From Polyangiaceae bacterium (GTDB lineage: Bacteria; Myxococcota_A; Polyangia; Polyangiales; Polyangiaceae): DNA of 64,000 nt. The notes under the pieces were generated by a model. That model was not told the DNA's origin, searched no databases, and was given only the letters and a program-made list of their open reading frames with translations. Positions 54,792-63,223 of this stretch are shown piece by piece. Both the position numbers and the translations under genes were made by a program. How positions within the stretch are numbered: the first letter of the stretch is position 1; every line of letters starts with the position of its first letter. The DNA lies in the NCBI GenBank assembly GCA_019637295.1, contig JAHBVX010000003.1, forward strand, positions 558,001 through 622,000, in the 5' to 3' direction.

Positions 54792-57700
54792 AGCCGGAAT
54801 CCCTGCAGCGGGAGCTCGACCAGGCCGCGAGCTGCGATGACCTGGGCGAGCGACGCGCGCGCGAACTCGAGCGCGAAGTCGAGCGACTCCGAGCCCAGCT
54901 CCGCGCCGTGACCAGCGAGGCCGCGCGCGCCCAGACGCGCCTGCGCGAGGCCACGAGAGCCCTGGCGGACTGCCGAGCAGACGCGGAGCGGCACCGGCAG
55001 CAGAGCATCCTCGCGGAGAATCAGGTCAGCAAGACCCGGGCCACGCTGTCCTTTCAGCTCGGCTACCTGCTCATCCACGGGCTGAGGTCACCGAGCGCGT
55101 TGATGCAGGTGCCCCGTCAGCTGCACGCTTTGAGCCAAGAGGCGAAGCGGCGCAGGGCGCTGGCTCGGGCGCGTAGCGGCACACCGAACCCCTCACCGCA
55201 GAAAGCGCCTCGTACTCCGCGGTCGTCGAGCCCGAGCGCCGCGCCCAAGCGCGCGCCGCCGCGGCTGAGCCTCGCGCTCGACGGCACGGAAGCCTCGTTC
55301 AAGGGGCTCAAGGTCGCCTGCATCGCGGACGAGTTTACCTACGCCTCCCTCGCGCCGGAGTGCGATCTGCGGCAGCTCTCCGCGGACCAGTGGGAGCATG
55401 AGCTGGCTCACTTCCAGCCGGCCTTCCTGTTCATCGAGTCTGCCTGGCGGGGCCAGAGCGAGGCCTGGCGGGGGAAGCTGGCCCACACCAGCCACGAGCT
55501 CGTGGGCGCAGTGCAGTGGTGCATTACCCGCGGCGTCCCGACGGCCTTCTGGAACAAGGAGGACCCAGTCCACTTCGAGACGTTCCTGAACACGGCGAAG
55601 CTGTTCGACTACGTCTTCACCACGGACATCGAGTGCATCCCTCGATACAAGGCGATGCTCGGACACGACCGAGTGCACCTCTTGCCCTTCGCGTGTCAGC
55701 CTTCGCTCACCAATCCAATCGAGAAGTACTCGCGCAAGGACGCGATCTGCTTCGCCGGCGCATACTACGCACGCTACCCCGAGCGCGCCCGGGATCTGCG
55801 CAACCTGATCGACGCGCTCGGCGAGCAACGCCCGGTGGAGATCTACGACCGCAACCACGGCAAGAACGACCCGAACTACCGGTTCCCCCCGGAGTACCAG
55901 CCGCTCATCTTGGGAAGCCTCCCGTTCGACCAGATCGACCGCGCGTACAAAGGCTACCGCTACGCGCTCAACCTGAACTCGGTGACGCAGTCGCAAACCA
56001 TGTTCGCGCGTCGAGTGTTCGAGTTGCTCGCGTCCAACACCGTGACCATCAGCAACTTCTCGCGCGGGCTGCGACTCCTCTTCGGTGATCTGGTGCTGGC
56101 GACGGACGATGGCGCCGAGGCGACGAGGCGTCTGACCGAGCTCAGCGCGGACGACGTGCGGCGGCGGAAGGCCTGTCTGGCAGGCCTGCGCAAGGTGATG
56201 GCAGAGCACACGTACCAGGATCGCCTGGCTACCGTGCTCTCGACGCTGACCGGCAGCCCCGTGATCGCGCCGCTGCCGTCGGTGCTGGTCGCTGCCCACG
56301 CCCGGAGTCTTGCGGAAGTAGCCTCGGTGCTGGGCAGCTTTGCGCGGCAGACCCAGGCGGGTCGCCGGTTGCTCCTGGTGATCGGGGAGGGTCTGTCGCC
56401 CGCGGTGCCGGCAGATGAACGGGTCCGCGTGCTCCGCGCCGACCAGGCCGGAGTCGCGATGAGCACGCTGCTTCGCGACGGCGAGTGGCTCGCGGGGTTC
56501 GTGGGGGACGACTACTACGGGCCGAACTACCTGCGCGACCTCGTGCTCGCCACCCGATACAGCCAGGCTGGCGCCATCGGCAAGAGCTCACACTGGTCTC
56601 GCTCCGGCTCCGGCAGCCTCGACCCGGCCTACCCAGGCCGGGAGTATCGACGCGGTGAGCCCCTCGCGATGCGAAGCGCCCTGGTGCATCCGAGCGCACT
56701 AGGCAACCTCACTCTGCTCGAGTGGCTCACGTCGCTCCGCACCCGGGAGCTCGCGAGCACAGATACCCTGTCCGTCGACGCGTTCAACTATTGCCGCAAC
56801 GGCGGGCTCGGTGGCCTGAGCGTGGAGCACGCCGCCGCCGTGAACGACCTCGAGGGGCTCGACCGCGGGATCACGGCGGGCGAGCTGCAGCGCCGCGCCG
56901 AGAGCCTCGCTCCGGAGCAGGCGGCGCTGGACGCGACGCCGGCCCTTACCGGCAGGGAGCTGGCAGGCTACTTCCGTGCGCCTACCGGCAAGGGACTGGG
57001 CTTCTCTGCGCTGGGCGCCACATGGACGATCGAGTCGGACTTGCCGGACGGGACTCACCAGTATGTGTACGCGGCGCGAGACGTGCGCCCGGAGGACCTG
57101 GGCTTCGGCCGCCACGCTCGCTTTCAGCTAGACGTCACGCCCGGGCTGAACGTCCAGCTGGTGATGCTCTTCCTGGACGAGCAGAAGCAGCGCATCGGAC
57201 ACGTCATCAAGGGCCCGAACCGCAACGAGGAAGCGTCCATTCCGGCGGCGACCCACTGGCTCCGGCTCGGGGTCCGCATCTACGGGCCCGGGGCCGCGCG
57301 CATCAACGCGCTGCTCCTGGGGCATCGTCCGCCACGCCCGCCGCAGGTCATCGCGCGCTCGCGGCTGCTGGTGCTAACCAACCACTACCCCGCGTACGGC
57401 GACCTCTATCGCAACGGCTTCGTACACACACGCGTCAAGGGCTACGCCAAGCGCGGCGTGCGCAGCGACGTGTTCCGGCTCAGGGCCGATGAGGTGGCCT
57501 CGTATCGCGAGTTCCAGAACGTCGACGTGGTCACCGGCTCCGAGGAGACGCTCGACCGGCTGCTCGCGTCGGGCCAGCACCACTCCGTGCTCGTGCACTT
57601 CCTGAACGAAGGCATGTGGCGAGTACTCGAGCGGCACCTGCCCAGGGCCCGGGTCTGCATTTGGATCCACGGCGCCGAGATCCATCCCTGGCAGCGTCGC

Positions 57701-58513
57701 TCGTTCAACTACGAGAACGACGACCAGCAACGGGCCGCCCAGGCCCAGAGCCAGAAGCGAACGGCGCTGTGGCAGCGGGTGCTGAGCTCGGCCCACGACA
57801 ACCTGCAGTTCGTCTTCGTGTCCGCGTCCATGGCGCGGGAGGTGGCGGAGGACTATGGAGTGGACCTGCGGGGCCTCCCGCACCATGTGATCCACAACCC
57901 CATCGACACGGAGCTCTTCTGCCACGTGCCGAAGCCTGCGGAGCAGCGCAAGCGCGTGCTCTCCATCCGGCCCTTCGCCTCCCGGCAATACGCCAATGAC
58001 CTCTCGGTGCAGGCCATCCGCGAGTTGGCGAGCAGACCCTACTTCGACGAGCTCGAGTTTCGCATCATCGGCGATGGTCCGCTGTTCGAGCGCACGGTAG
58101 AACCGCTGGCGGCGCTGCCCAACGTCCACCTCGAGCGTCGCTTCTTGACCCAAGGCGAGATCGCGGAGCTTCATCGAGACTACGGCGTGTTCCTGTGCCC
58201 GACGCGCTGGGACTCCCAGGGCGTCTCCCGGGACGAAGCGATGTCGTCGGGGCTGGTGCCGGTGACCACCGCGGTGGCGGCCATTCCGGAGTTCGTCGAC
58301 ACCCGCTCGGGGGTGCTCTGTCCACCGGAGGACGCATCCGCGCTCGCTCGCGGCATCGCGACGCTGTACGAGGAGCCTGAGACCTTCCTGTCGCTGTCCC
58401 GCGCGGCAGCCGCGCGGGTACGCTCCCAGCGCGCGTCCCACGACGTCATCGAGCGCGAGCTCGGCGTGGCGGGTATGACCACAGTCGCACGAGCGGAGCC
58501 AGCGCCAACATGA
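54788..58513 (+). CDS. multidomain glycosyltransferase (coiled coil, CgeB-like, GT-A-like, GT4)
   Basis: 1241 residues. (1) about 5-85 is a coiled coil (ERRARELEREVERLRAQLRA), with linker to 170. (2) about 172-490 is CgeB-like (FIESAWRGQSEAWRG, PTAFWNKEDPVHFETFLNTA, FAGAYYARYPERA). (3) about 495-640 is GT-A-like (VLVAAHARSLAEVASVLGSF, GFVGDDYYGPNYL with a DD metal motif). (4) about 745-850 is beta-rich, perhaps carbohydrate-binding. (5) about 858-1225 is GT4 (LTNHYPAYGDLYRNGFVH, HNPIDTEL, CPTRWDSQGVSRDEAMSSGL with the catalytic-site Glu). It overlaps wecC by ATGA and the next gene by ATGA, so all are co-translated. Confidence 0.85.
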   Translation: MKPESLQRELDQAASCDDLGERRARELEREVERLRAQLRAVTSEAARAQTRLREATRALADCRADAERHRQQSILAENQVSKTRATLSFQLGYLLIHGLRSPSALMQVPRQLHALSQEAKRRRALARARSGTPNPSPQKAPRTPRSSSPSAAPKRAPPRLSLALDGTEASFKGLKVACIADEFTYASLAPECDLRQLSADQWEHELAHFQPAFLFIESAWRGQSEAWRGKLAHTSHELVGAVQWCITRGVPTAFWNKEDPVHFETFLNTAKLFDYVFTTDIECIPRYKAMLGHDRVHLLPFACQPSLTNPIEKYSRKDAICFAGAYYARYPERARDLRNLIDALGEQRPVEIYDRNHGKNDPNYRFPPEYQPLILGSLPFDQIDRAYKGYRYALNLNSVTQSQTMFARRVFELLASNTVTISNFSRGLRLLFGDLVLATDDGAEATRRLTELSADDVRRRKACLAGLRKVMAEHTYQDRLATVLSTLTGSPVIAPLPSVLVAAHARSLAEVASVLGSFARQTQAGRRLLLVIGEGLSPAVPADERVRVLRADQAGVAMSTLLRDGEWLAGFVGDDYYGPNYLRDLVLATRYSQAGAIGKSSHWSRSGSGSLDPAYPGREYRRGEPLAMRSALVHPSALGNLTLLEWLTSLRTRELASTDTLSVDAFNYCRNGGLGGLSVEHAAAVNDLEGLDRGITAGELQRRAESLAPEQAALDATPALTGRELAGYFRAPTGKGLGFSALGATWTIESDLPDGTHQYVYAARDVRPEDLGFGRHARFQLDVTPGLNVQLVMLFLDEQKQRIGHVIKGPNRNEEASIPAATHWLRLGVRIYGPGAARINALLLGHRPPRPPQVIARSRLLVLTNHYPAYGDLYRNGFVHTRVKGYAKRGVRSDVFRLRADEVASYREFQNVDVVTGSEETLDRLLASGQHHSVLVHFLNEGMWRVLERHLPRARVCIWIHGAEIHPWQRRSFNYENDDQQRAAQAQSQKRTALWQRVLSSAHDNLQFVFVSASMAREVAEDYGVDLRGLPHHVIHNPIDTELFCHVPKPAEQRKRVLSIRPFASRQYANDLSVQAIRELASRPYFDELEFRIIGDGPLFERTVEPLAALPNVHLERRFLTQGEIAELHRDYGVFLCPTRWDSQGVSRDEAMSSGLVPVTTAVAAIPEFVDTRSGVLCPPEDASALARGIATLYEEPETFLSLSRAAAARVRSQRASHDVIERELGVAGMTTVARAEPAPT

Positions 58514-60420
58514 AGGAGGCTCGGGTGCTGGCGACGGAGGCGAGCGTTCGCTGCGGGCCGGAGCCGCTGTGGCGACCGTGCAACTTGCCGCGCGGCAGCT
58601 ACCGGCTCCGAGCGCTCACGCGAGGCGAGCCAGGCACTACCGAGAATGCTGCGCTCGTCTGCTTCGAGACCGAGCGACCACTCGAGCAGCCCCCGATGGG
58701 GCTCACCCTCTCCGCGAGCGTCGGGCCCTACGTCTACCTTCAGACCGGCAGCGGCCTGCGCGCGACGGATCATCTGTTATCGGTGCCGGAGCGCGTCCGC
58801 CGCTACGCCCTGATGAGCTGGGGGGACCGGGGCGCGACGCGGATCGAGGCGATGAACCTCGAGCGTCTGCCGGACGCCGACGCCGTGCGGGCCTGCCCGA
58901 CGGACTTCTTCCTTTCCTTCGACGTGGAGGCTTTGCCCGGCCGAGCGCCAAGCGACTCCCTCGTGAGTCACCTCTTGTGGGGCAAGGTCGGCGGCGGCGA
59001 GTTCGGCATCCGTCGGCTGTGCAGCATCCTGGACGAGCACGACATCCGCGGCAACTTCATGGTCGACTTCTCGAGCTGCCTGACGGACGAACGGGGAGTG
59101 AGGCAAGCGGTCGAGTTTCTGGCGGCCAGCGGTCACGAGGTGCAGCTCCACCTGCACCCAGAGTGGGTGCTGCGGGGTTGGGGCCTCGCCAGCTCCGACG
59201 GGCCACCGGTGCACTTCGACGAACTCGACTATGACGTGGCCAGTCGGGTACTGGAGTTCGCCTGCCAGCGCTACCTCCAGTACCTGGGCAAGCCCGCCAC
59301 GATCTTCCGCAGCGGAGGGTTTCGCTTCAACCTCGACACAGTGCTGGCGGCCCGCGCGCTGGGGATCACCGCGCTCTCCAACACCCGGTTTCGCTTCACG
59401 AGCGAGCCTTCGACGCCCGGAACGATGGCGCACAACGACGGCCCCTTCGTGTGGCACGGCGGGCTGGTGGAGCTGCCCGTCGACTTTTCACCGGAGCCAT
59501 TGTCCTCCGCGTTCGAGAAGCTGGAGGGGGCACACTTGCGAGCGCTGCGCTCGCGCCGGCACAAGACCTTCAACCTCGTGATGCACTCCTGGTCCCTGCT
59601 ACGGCGCAGCGCCAATGGGCATCACGAGGCGTTTGCCCCAGAGCACGAGACGCGGCTTCATCAGCTGTGCGAGTATGTACGGTCCAGCGGACGCAGCTGG
59701 ACCTACAGCGAGTATGTCAGCGCCCGCGGCGACGAGTTGCCGAGACTCGCCCTGCGCCACGTCGCGCCTCGCTTGGAGCGCGCGCCGTCGGCGGTTCAGC
59801 CCCGCGCCGAGTGTACGCTGTGCGGGGCGCTAATGAGCCGCGACGCCCTGCGGGGCGACACATGCCTGGGCTGTGGCGCGCGAGCGCGACACCGGCAGCT
59901 CAAGGACGTGTTCGACAAGTACGGCAATGTCTTCGACGGAAGATCGGTGATCGCTTGTCACGCCACACCCAGTGAGAAGGCCGCGTTCTTGGCGCGCGTG
60001 ACGCGCCTGTTCAACTTCGATATCCGGCCAGTCGGCTACGCCGACGCGCAGCTGGACATCCAAAACCTAGAAGGAGTGCAAGACGCGAGCTTCGAGGGAT
60101 TCTTCGCACTCCACGTCCTGAACCACGTGAAGGACGACGAGCGCGCGTTGTCGGAAGTGCGGCGCGTGCTCAAGCCCGGGGGCGTCTTCGTCACCACCGT
60201 CCCCCATCGCGAAGGTGAGCCGACGACCCCCGCTCCCGACTTGACGGAGCACTACGGCGAGGAGAGCCTGACGCGCTACGGCGTCGGCACCTACCGGCGC
60301 TACGGCCTATACGACTTCCTCGCGCTGCTGACGCGCTCTTTTGCGGTCTCCACCATATCCGGCTACGACTCGCTCAGCATGGAGGCGTCGAGGGTGTTCA
60401 TCGCGAGGGTCGAATCGTGA
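58510..60420 (+). CDS. NodB-like deacetylase, zinc-ribbon and methyltransferase fusion
   Basis: 636 residues. About 1-120 is beta-rich, then a polysaccharide-deacetylase-like domain (about 125-400): SFDVE (Asp of the D-D motif, about 133), HEVQLHLHPEW (the H-x-x-x-H metal motif, about 207-217), IFRSGGFRFN (about 268-277) and LVMHSWSLL. A CxxC/CxxC ribbon (CTLCGALM and CLGCGARARHRQ, about 435-460) leads to a class I methyltransferase-like end (about 470-636; FFALHVLNHVKDDERALSEV, LKPGGVFVTTVPHR). The ribbon plus methyltransferase is known from other polysaccharide enzymes; the deacetylase fusion is less usual. ATGA overlaps on both sides. Confidence 0.8.
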   Translation: MKEARVLATEASVRCGPEPLWRPCNLPRGSYRLRALTRGEPGTTENAALVCFETERPLEQPPMGLTLSASVGPYVYLQTGSGLRATDHLLSVPERVRRYALMSWGDRGATRIEAMNLERLPDADAVRACPTDFFLSFDVEALPGRAPSDSLVSHLLWGKVGGGEFGIRRLCSILDEHDIRGNFMVDFSSCLTDERGVRQAVEFLAASGHEVQLHLHPEWVLRGWGLASSDGPPVHFDELDYDVASRVLEFACQRYLQYLGKPATIFRSGGFRFNLDTVLAARALGITALSNTRFRFTSEPSTPGTMAHNDGPFVWHGGLVELPVDFSPEPLSSAFEKLEGAHLRALRSRRHKTFNLVMHSWSLLRRSANGHHEAFAPEHETRLHQLCEYVRSSGRSWTYSEYVSARGDELPRLALRHVAPRLERAPSAVQPRAECTLCGALMSRDALRGDTCLGCGARARHRQLKDVFDKYGNVFDGRSVIACHATPSEKAAFLARVTRLFNFDIRPVGYADAQLDIQNLEGVQDASFEGFFALHVLNHVKDDERALSEVRRVLKPGGVFVTTVPHREGEPTTPAPDLTEHYGEESLTRYGVGTYRRYGLYDFLALLTRSFAVSTISGYDSLSMEASRVFIARVES

Positions 60421-61139
60421 ACGACCGACCCGCGACCGGCGCTCGCGAAGCGAGTCGACGCAGGCTGGACCCGGCGTTTGGCAGCAACAAGCTGCTCGAG
60501 ATCCAGCGCATGAAGACGGCGTGCGACAACGACGGCGCGCTCTTGGTCGACGGCTCCTTGCCCGAACCCGGACCGTTCGACGTTCGCGGAGAGACGATCG
60601 CGGCCGCGTGCAAGGCCAGCGAGAGCTGGTCCACGCTGCAGCTCATCTACCAGCTCGTGGTGCTAGAGGCGCCGGGCGTCGTGGTCGAGCTGGGCACCAA
60701 CCTGGGGTTCTCGTCTGCGTACATTGCCGCCGCGCTGAGCGCGCTGGGGCGCGGGGGGCGGCTCTTCACGATCGATGCCTCGCCCTATCGCGCCAGATTC
60801 GCCCGAAGGCTGCACGCAGGGCTGGGGCTGGGCGGCGTGGACTACCGGGTGGGTCTGTTCGAGGACGTGTTGCCGGGCCTGCTCGATGAGCTGCCAGTGG
60901 TGGATCTCGCGTTCATCGACGGTCAACACGAGCATGACGCCACCCTGAGGTTCTTCGAGCTGCTGAGCGCCAACTGCCCTGGTGGGGCCGTGCTTTTGTT
61001 CGACGACATCCTGAACTACTCGCCAGAGATGAGCCGGGCGTGGTCCGCAGTGCGGACCCACGCCGCGGTCCACTCTTGGGCAGAGTTCGGTGACGTGGGC
61101 ATGGTCATCCTGGGCGATCGCCCAGGGTCCAATCGCTGA
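60417..61139 (+). CDS. class I SAM-dependent methyltransferase (Methyltransf_24 type)
   Basis: 240 residues. SAM motif VVVELGTNLGFSSAYIAAAL (about 88-107), acidic loop LFTIDASPYRARFA (about 116-129), and VDLAFIDGQHEHDATLRFFE (about 162-181; the Asp-Gly-x-His signature of Methyltransf_24 and CmcI-like enzymes), followed by CPGGAVLLFDDI. A catechol- or sugar-hydroxyl methylation is likely. GTG 60417 overlaps the previous stop by 4 bp (GTGA). It is the last gene of the wecC-led rightward operon. Confidence 0.88.
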   Translation: MNDRPATGAREASRRRLDPAFGSNKLLEIQRMKTACDNDGALLVDGSLPEPGPFDVRGETIAAACKASESWSTLQLIYQLVVLEAPGVVVELGTNLGFSSAYIAAALSALGRGGRLFTIDASPYRARFARRLHAGLGLGGVDYRVGLFEDVLPGLLDELPVVDLAFIDGQHEHDATLRFFELLSANCPGGAVLLFDDILNYSPEMSRAWSAVRTHAAVHSWAEFGDVGMVILGDRPGSNR

Positions 61140-61156
61140 GGTGATGGCGCGGTGCC

Positions 61157-61930
61157 TCAACGTGACCGCAGCCGATACACCGGGTCCTCGATGGGCGCTC
61201 GTGGACTTGCCGGGTCGAACTCGAGCACGACCTGAAAGGCGTCAGTCCGCAGATCGAAGTCCGGGTACTGCTGCAGCACTGGGCGATGCGGCTCCAACTG
61301 GGCCGGATCCAGCTCGGACTGGATCAGCACCTGGTGGGTGACCAAGAAGCCCAGCTGCCGGAAGTAGAACAAGTAGTGCTGCAGCGAGAGGCGGTTACAC
61401 CAGTAGTACCAGGGCAGCTCGGCCAGGCCATGTTTGGCCTTGAGCTCCTGGGGAGAGTACACGAGGTGCGGCCACGGCTCGTCGGTCATGTGATAGAGGT
61501 GGCTGGCAAGGGGTGAGCCGTACAGCCACGCGTACAGGTACTTCTTTCCGTCGCTCTTCAGCAGTCGCTGGCAGCTCCGCAGCGCAGACCACGGGTGCAT
61601 GATGTGCTCCCACGCCACGAAGGACACGATGCGATCGAAGGACTCCGACTCGAACGGAAGCGCGTCGGAGGCGATGTCCGCCTGCACCAACTCGATGCGC
61701 GGATGCGCTCCGATCTCCCGCCAATCTGCCTGAGCGGCAACGTCGAGACCCACCACCCGACACTCGTACTCCTTGGCCAGGACGTCGCACAGGTCCCCGG
61801 CGCCGCAGCCGACCTCGAGCACACGCCGACCGCGCAGGCCGATCAAGGACTCCAGATCTCGCGCTCGCGCCCGAGCCCGCTCCAGTCGGGCTTCCGGCGT
61901 GTACGAGACGCTCGCGCGCTGGGTGCTCAA
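61157..61930 (-). CDS. class I SAM-dependent methyltransferase (Methyltransf_11/UbiE type)
   Basis: 257 residues. VLEVGCGAGDLCDVLAKEYE (about 37-56), acidic loop VVGLDVAAQADWREIG, LVQADIASDALPFESESFDR (about 81-100) and IVSFVAWEHIMHPWSALRSC. It ends with DPVYRLRSR. The start is TTG 61930, the only one that leaves room for the fold; it lies 45 bp after wecB on the same strand. Convergent with the rightward operon. Substrate probably a sugar of the same polymer (inference). Confidence 0.85.
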   Translation of the reverse strand: MSTQRASVSYTPEARLERARARARDLESLIGLRGRRVLEVGCGAGDLCDVLAKEYECRVVGLDVAAQADWREIGAHPRIELVQADIASDALPFESESFDRIVSFVAWEHIMHPWSALRSCQRLLKSDGKKYLYAWLYGSPLASHLYHMTDEPWPHLVYSPQELKAKHGLAELPWYYWCNRLSLQHYLFYFRQLGFLVTHQVLIQSELDPAQLEPHRPVLQQYPDFDLRTDAFQVVLEFDPASPRAPIEDPVYRLRSR

Positions 61931-61975
61931 GGCGCCACACTCTCCAGCAAGGCCACGTCGCGCGGACGCGCAGCG

Positions 61976-63163
61976 CTACGCATCGACCCCAACGAGCGAG
62001 AACCCGCTCGGCCGCTGGGTGCGACGATCCAGCTCGAACCCGGCGCGGATGGCCTTGATGATGCGGTCGCACGCGGTGCCGTCTCCATACAGTTCGCAGA
62101 CCTGGCTCCTGCGCTCGTGGTGCTGTGAATCGCTCATTAGCCGGTGAATCGCCGCGAGGATTGCGTCGGCGTCCGTGCCGACCAGCTCTACGGTGCCTGC
62201 GGCTACGGCCTCCGGGCGCTCGGTGCGCTCGCGCATGACAATCACTGGCTTGCCCAACGATGGCGCTTCCTCTTGGACGCCACCAGAGTCCGTCAGCACC
62301 AAGTGGGCGCGCATCATCAGATACACGAACGGCAGATACTCGAGCGGCTCCGCCAGGTGCACGTTCGCCAGGTCGCTCAGGCGGCGGCTCACGGTGCTCC
62401 CGACAGCCGGGTTGAGGTGAACCGGGAACAAGAAGTCTGCGTCCGGGAAGAGCCTCGCGGCGCTCTCGATGGCCCGACAAATGCGGTCGAAGCCCTGACC
62501 AAGATTCTCGCGCCGATGTCCAGTGACGAGGACCAACCGAGCGCCGGGGCGAAGAAAGGAGAAGCGCTCCCCCAACCGAACCCGCAGCGCGGCGTCCCCA
62601 TCCAACTGGCGACGCACCAGCTTCAGCGCGTCAATCACCGTGTTGCCTGTCACGTGCACGCCCGCGCTCACGCCTTCGGCGCGCAGGTTGGCCGCCGCCT
62701 CTCGGGTGGGCGCGAAGTGCAGGCGGGCCAGCGTCGCGGTGAGCCTTCGGTTGGCCTCTTCCGGGAAGGGCGCGCCCAGGTCGCCGGTGCGCAGCCCGGC
62801 CTCGACGTGCCCCACCGGGATCCGCCGGTAGTAGGCCGCGAGGGCGGCGCAGAGCGTCGTCGACGTGTCGCCGTGCACGAGCACCAGATCGGGTCGAGCT
62901 TCGACGAGCACCGGGTCGAGACTCCCCAGAATGTCGCTGGCGACACCGGACAGGGATTGCCCGGGCTTCATCACGTCGAGGTCGTAGTCCGGACAAATGG
63001 CGAACAGGTCCAGCACCTGGTCGAGCATGTGCCGGTGCTGCCCGGTCACGCACACCGAGGACGCGATCCGTGGCTCGCACTGCAGCCGCTTGACCAGCGG
63101 CGCCATCTTGATGGCCTCCGGACGCGTGCCGAACACGCTCAGAACACGCAAATCACGCGGCAC
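61976..63163 (-). CDS. wecB: UDP-N-acetylglucosamine 2-epimerase (non-hydrolysing)
   Basis: Interconverts UDP-GlcNAc and UDP-ManNAc; 395 residues. Motifs: VFGTRPEAIKMAPLV (about 10-24), LVHGDTSTTLCAALAAYY (about 94-111), VGHVEAGLRTGDLGAPFPEE (about 117-136), VLVTGHRRENLGQGF (about 211-225) and LTDSGGVQEEAPSLGKPV (about 293-310). GTG start 63163 with GGGAGG 6-11 bp upstream. With WecC it yields UDP-ManNAcA. It lies between the export gene and a methyltransferase gene, all leftward, so the operon probably starts with the export protein. Confidence 0.94.
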   Translation of the reverse strand: MPRDLRVLSVFGTRPEAIKMAPLVKRLQCEPRIASSVCVTGQHRHMLDQVLDLFAICPDYDLDVMKPGQSLSGVASDILGSLDPVLVEARPDLVLVHGDTSTTLCAALAAYYRRIPVGHVEAGLRTGDLGAPFPEEANRRLTATLARLHFAPTREAAANLRAEGVSAGVHVTGNTVIDALKLVRRQLDGDAALRVRLGERFSFLRPGARLVLVTGHRRENLGQGFDRICRAIESAARLFPDADFLFPVHLNPAVGSTVSRRLSDLANVHLAEPLEYLPFVYLMMRAHLVLTDSGGVQEEAPSLGKPVIVMRERTERPEAVAAGTVELVGTDADAILAAIHRLMSDSQHHERRSQVCELYGDGTACDRIIKAIRAGFELDRRTQRPSGFSLVGVDA

Positions 63164-63223
63164 GCTCGACCTCCCGCCTACCCTGGGGCCGCCTCTCGGC
63201 TGGCTCTCGTCCCACCCAACGGC

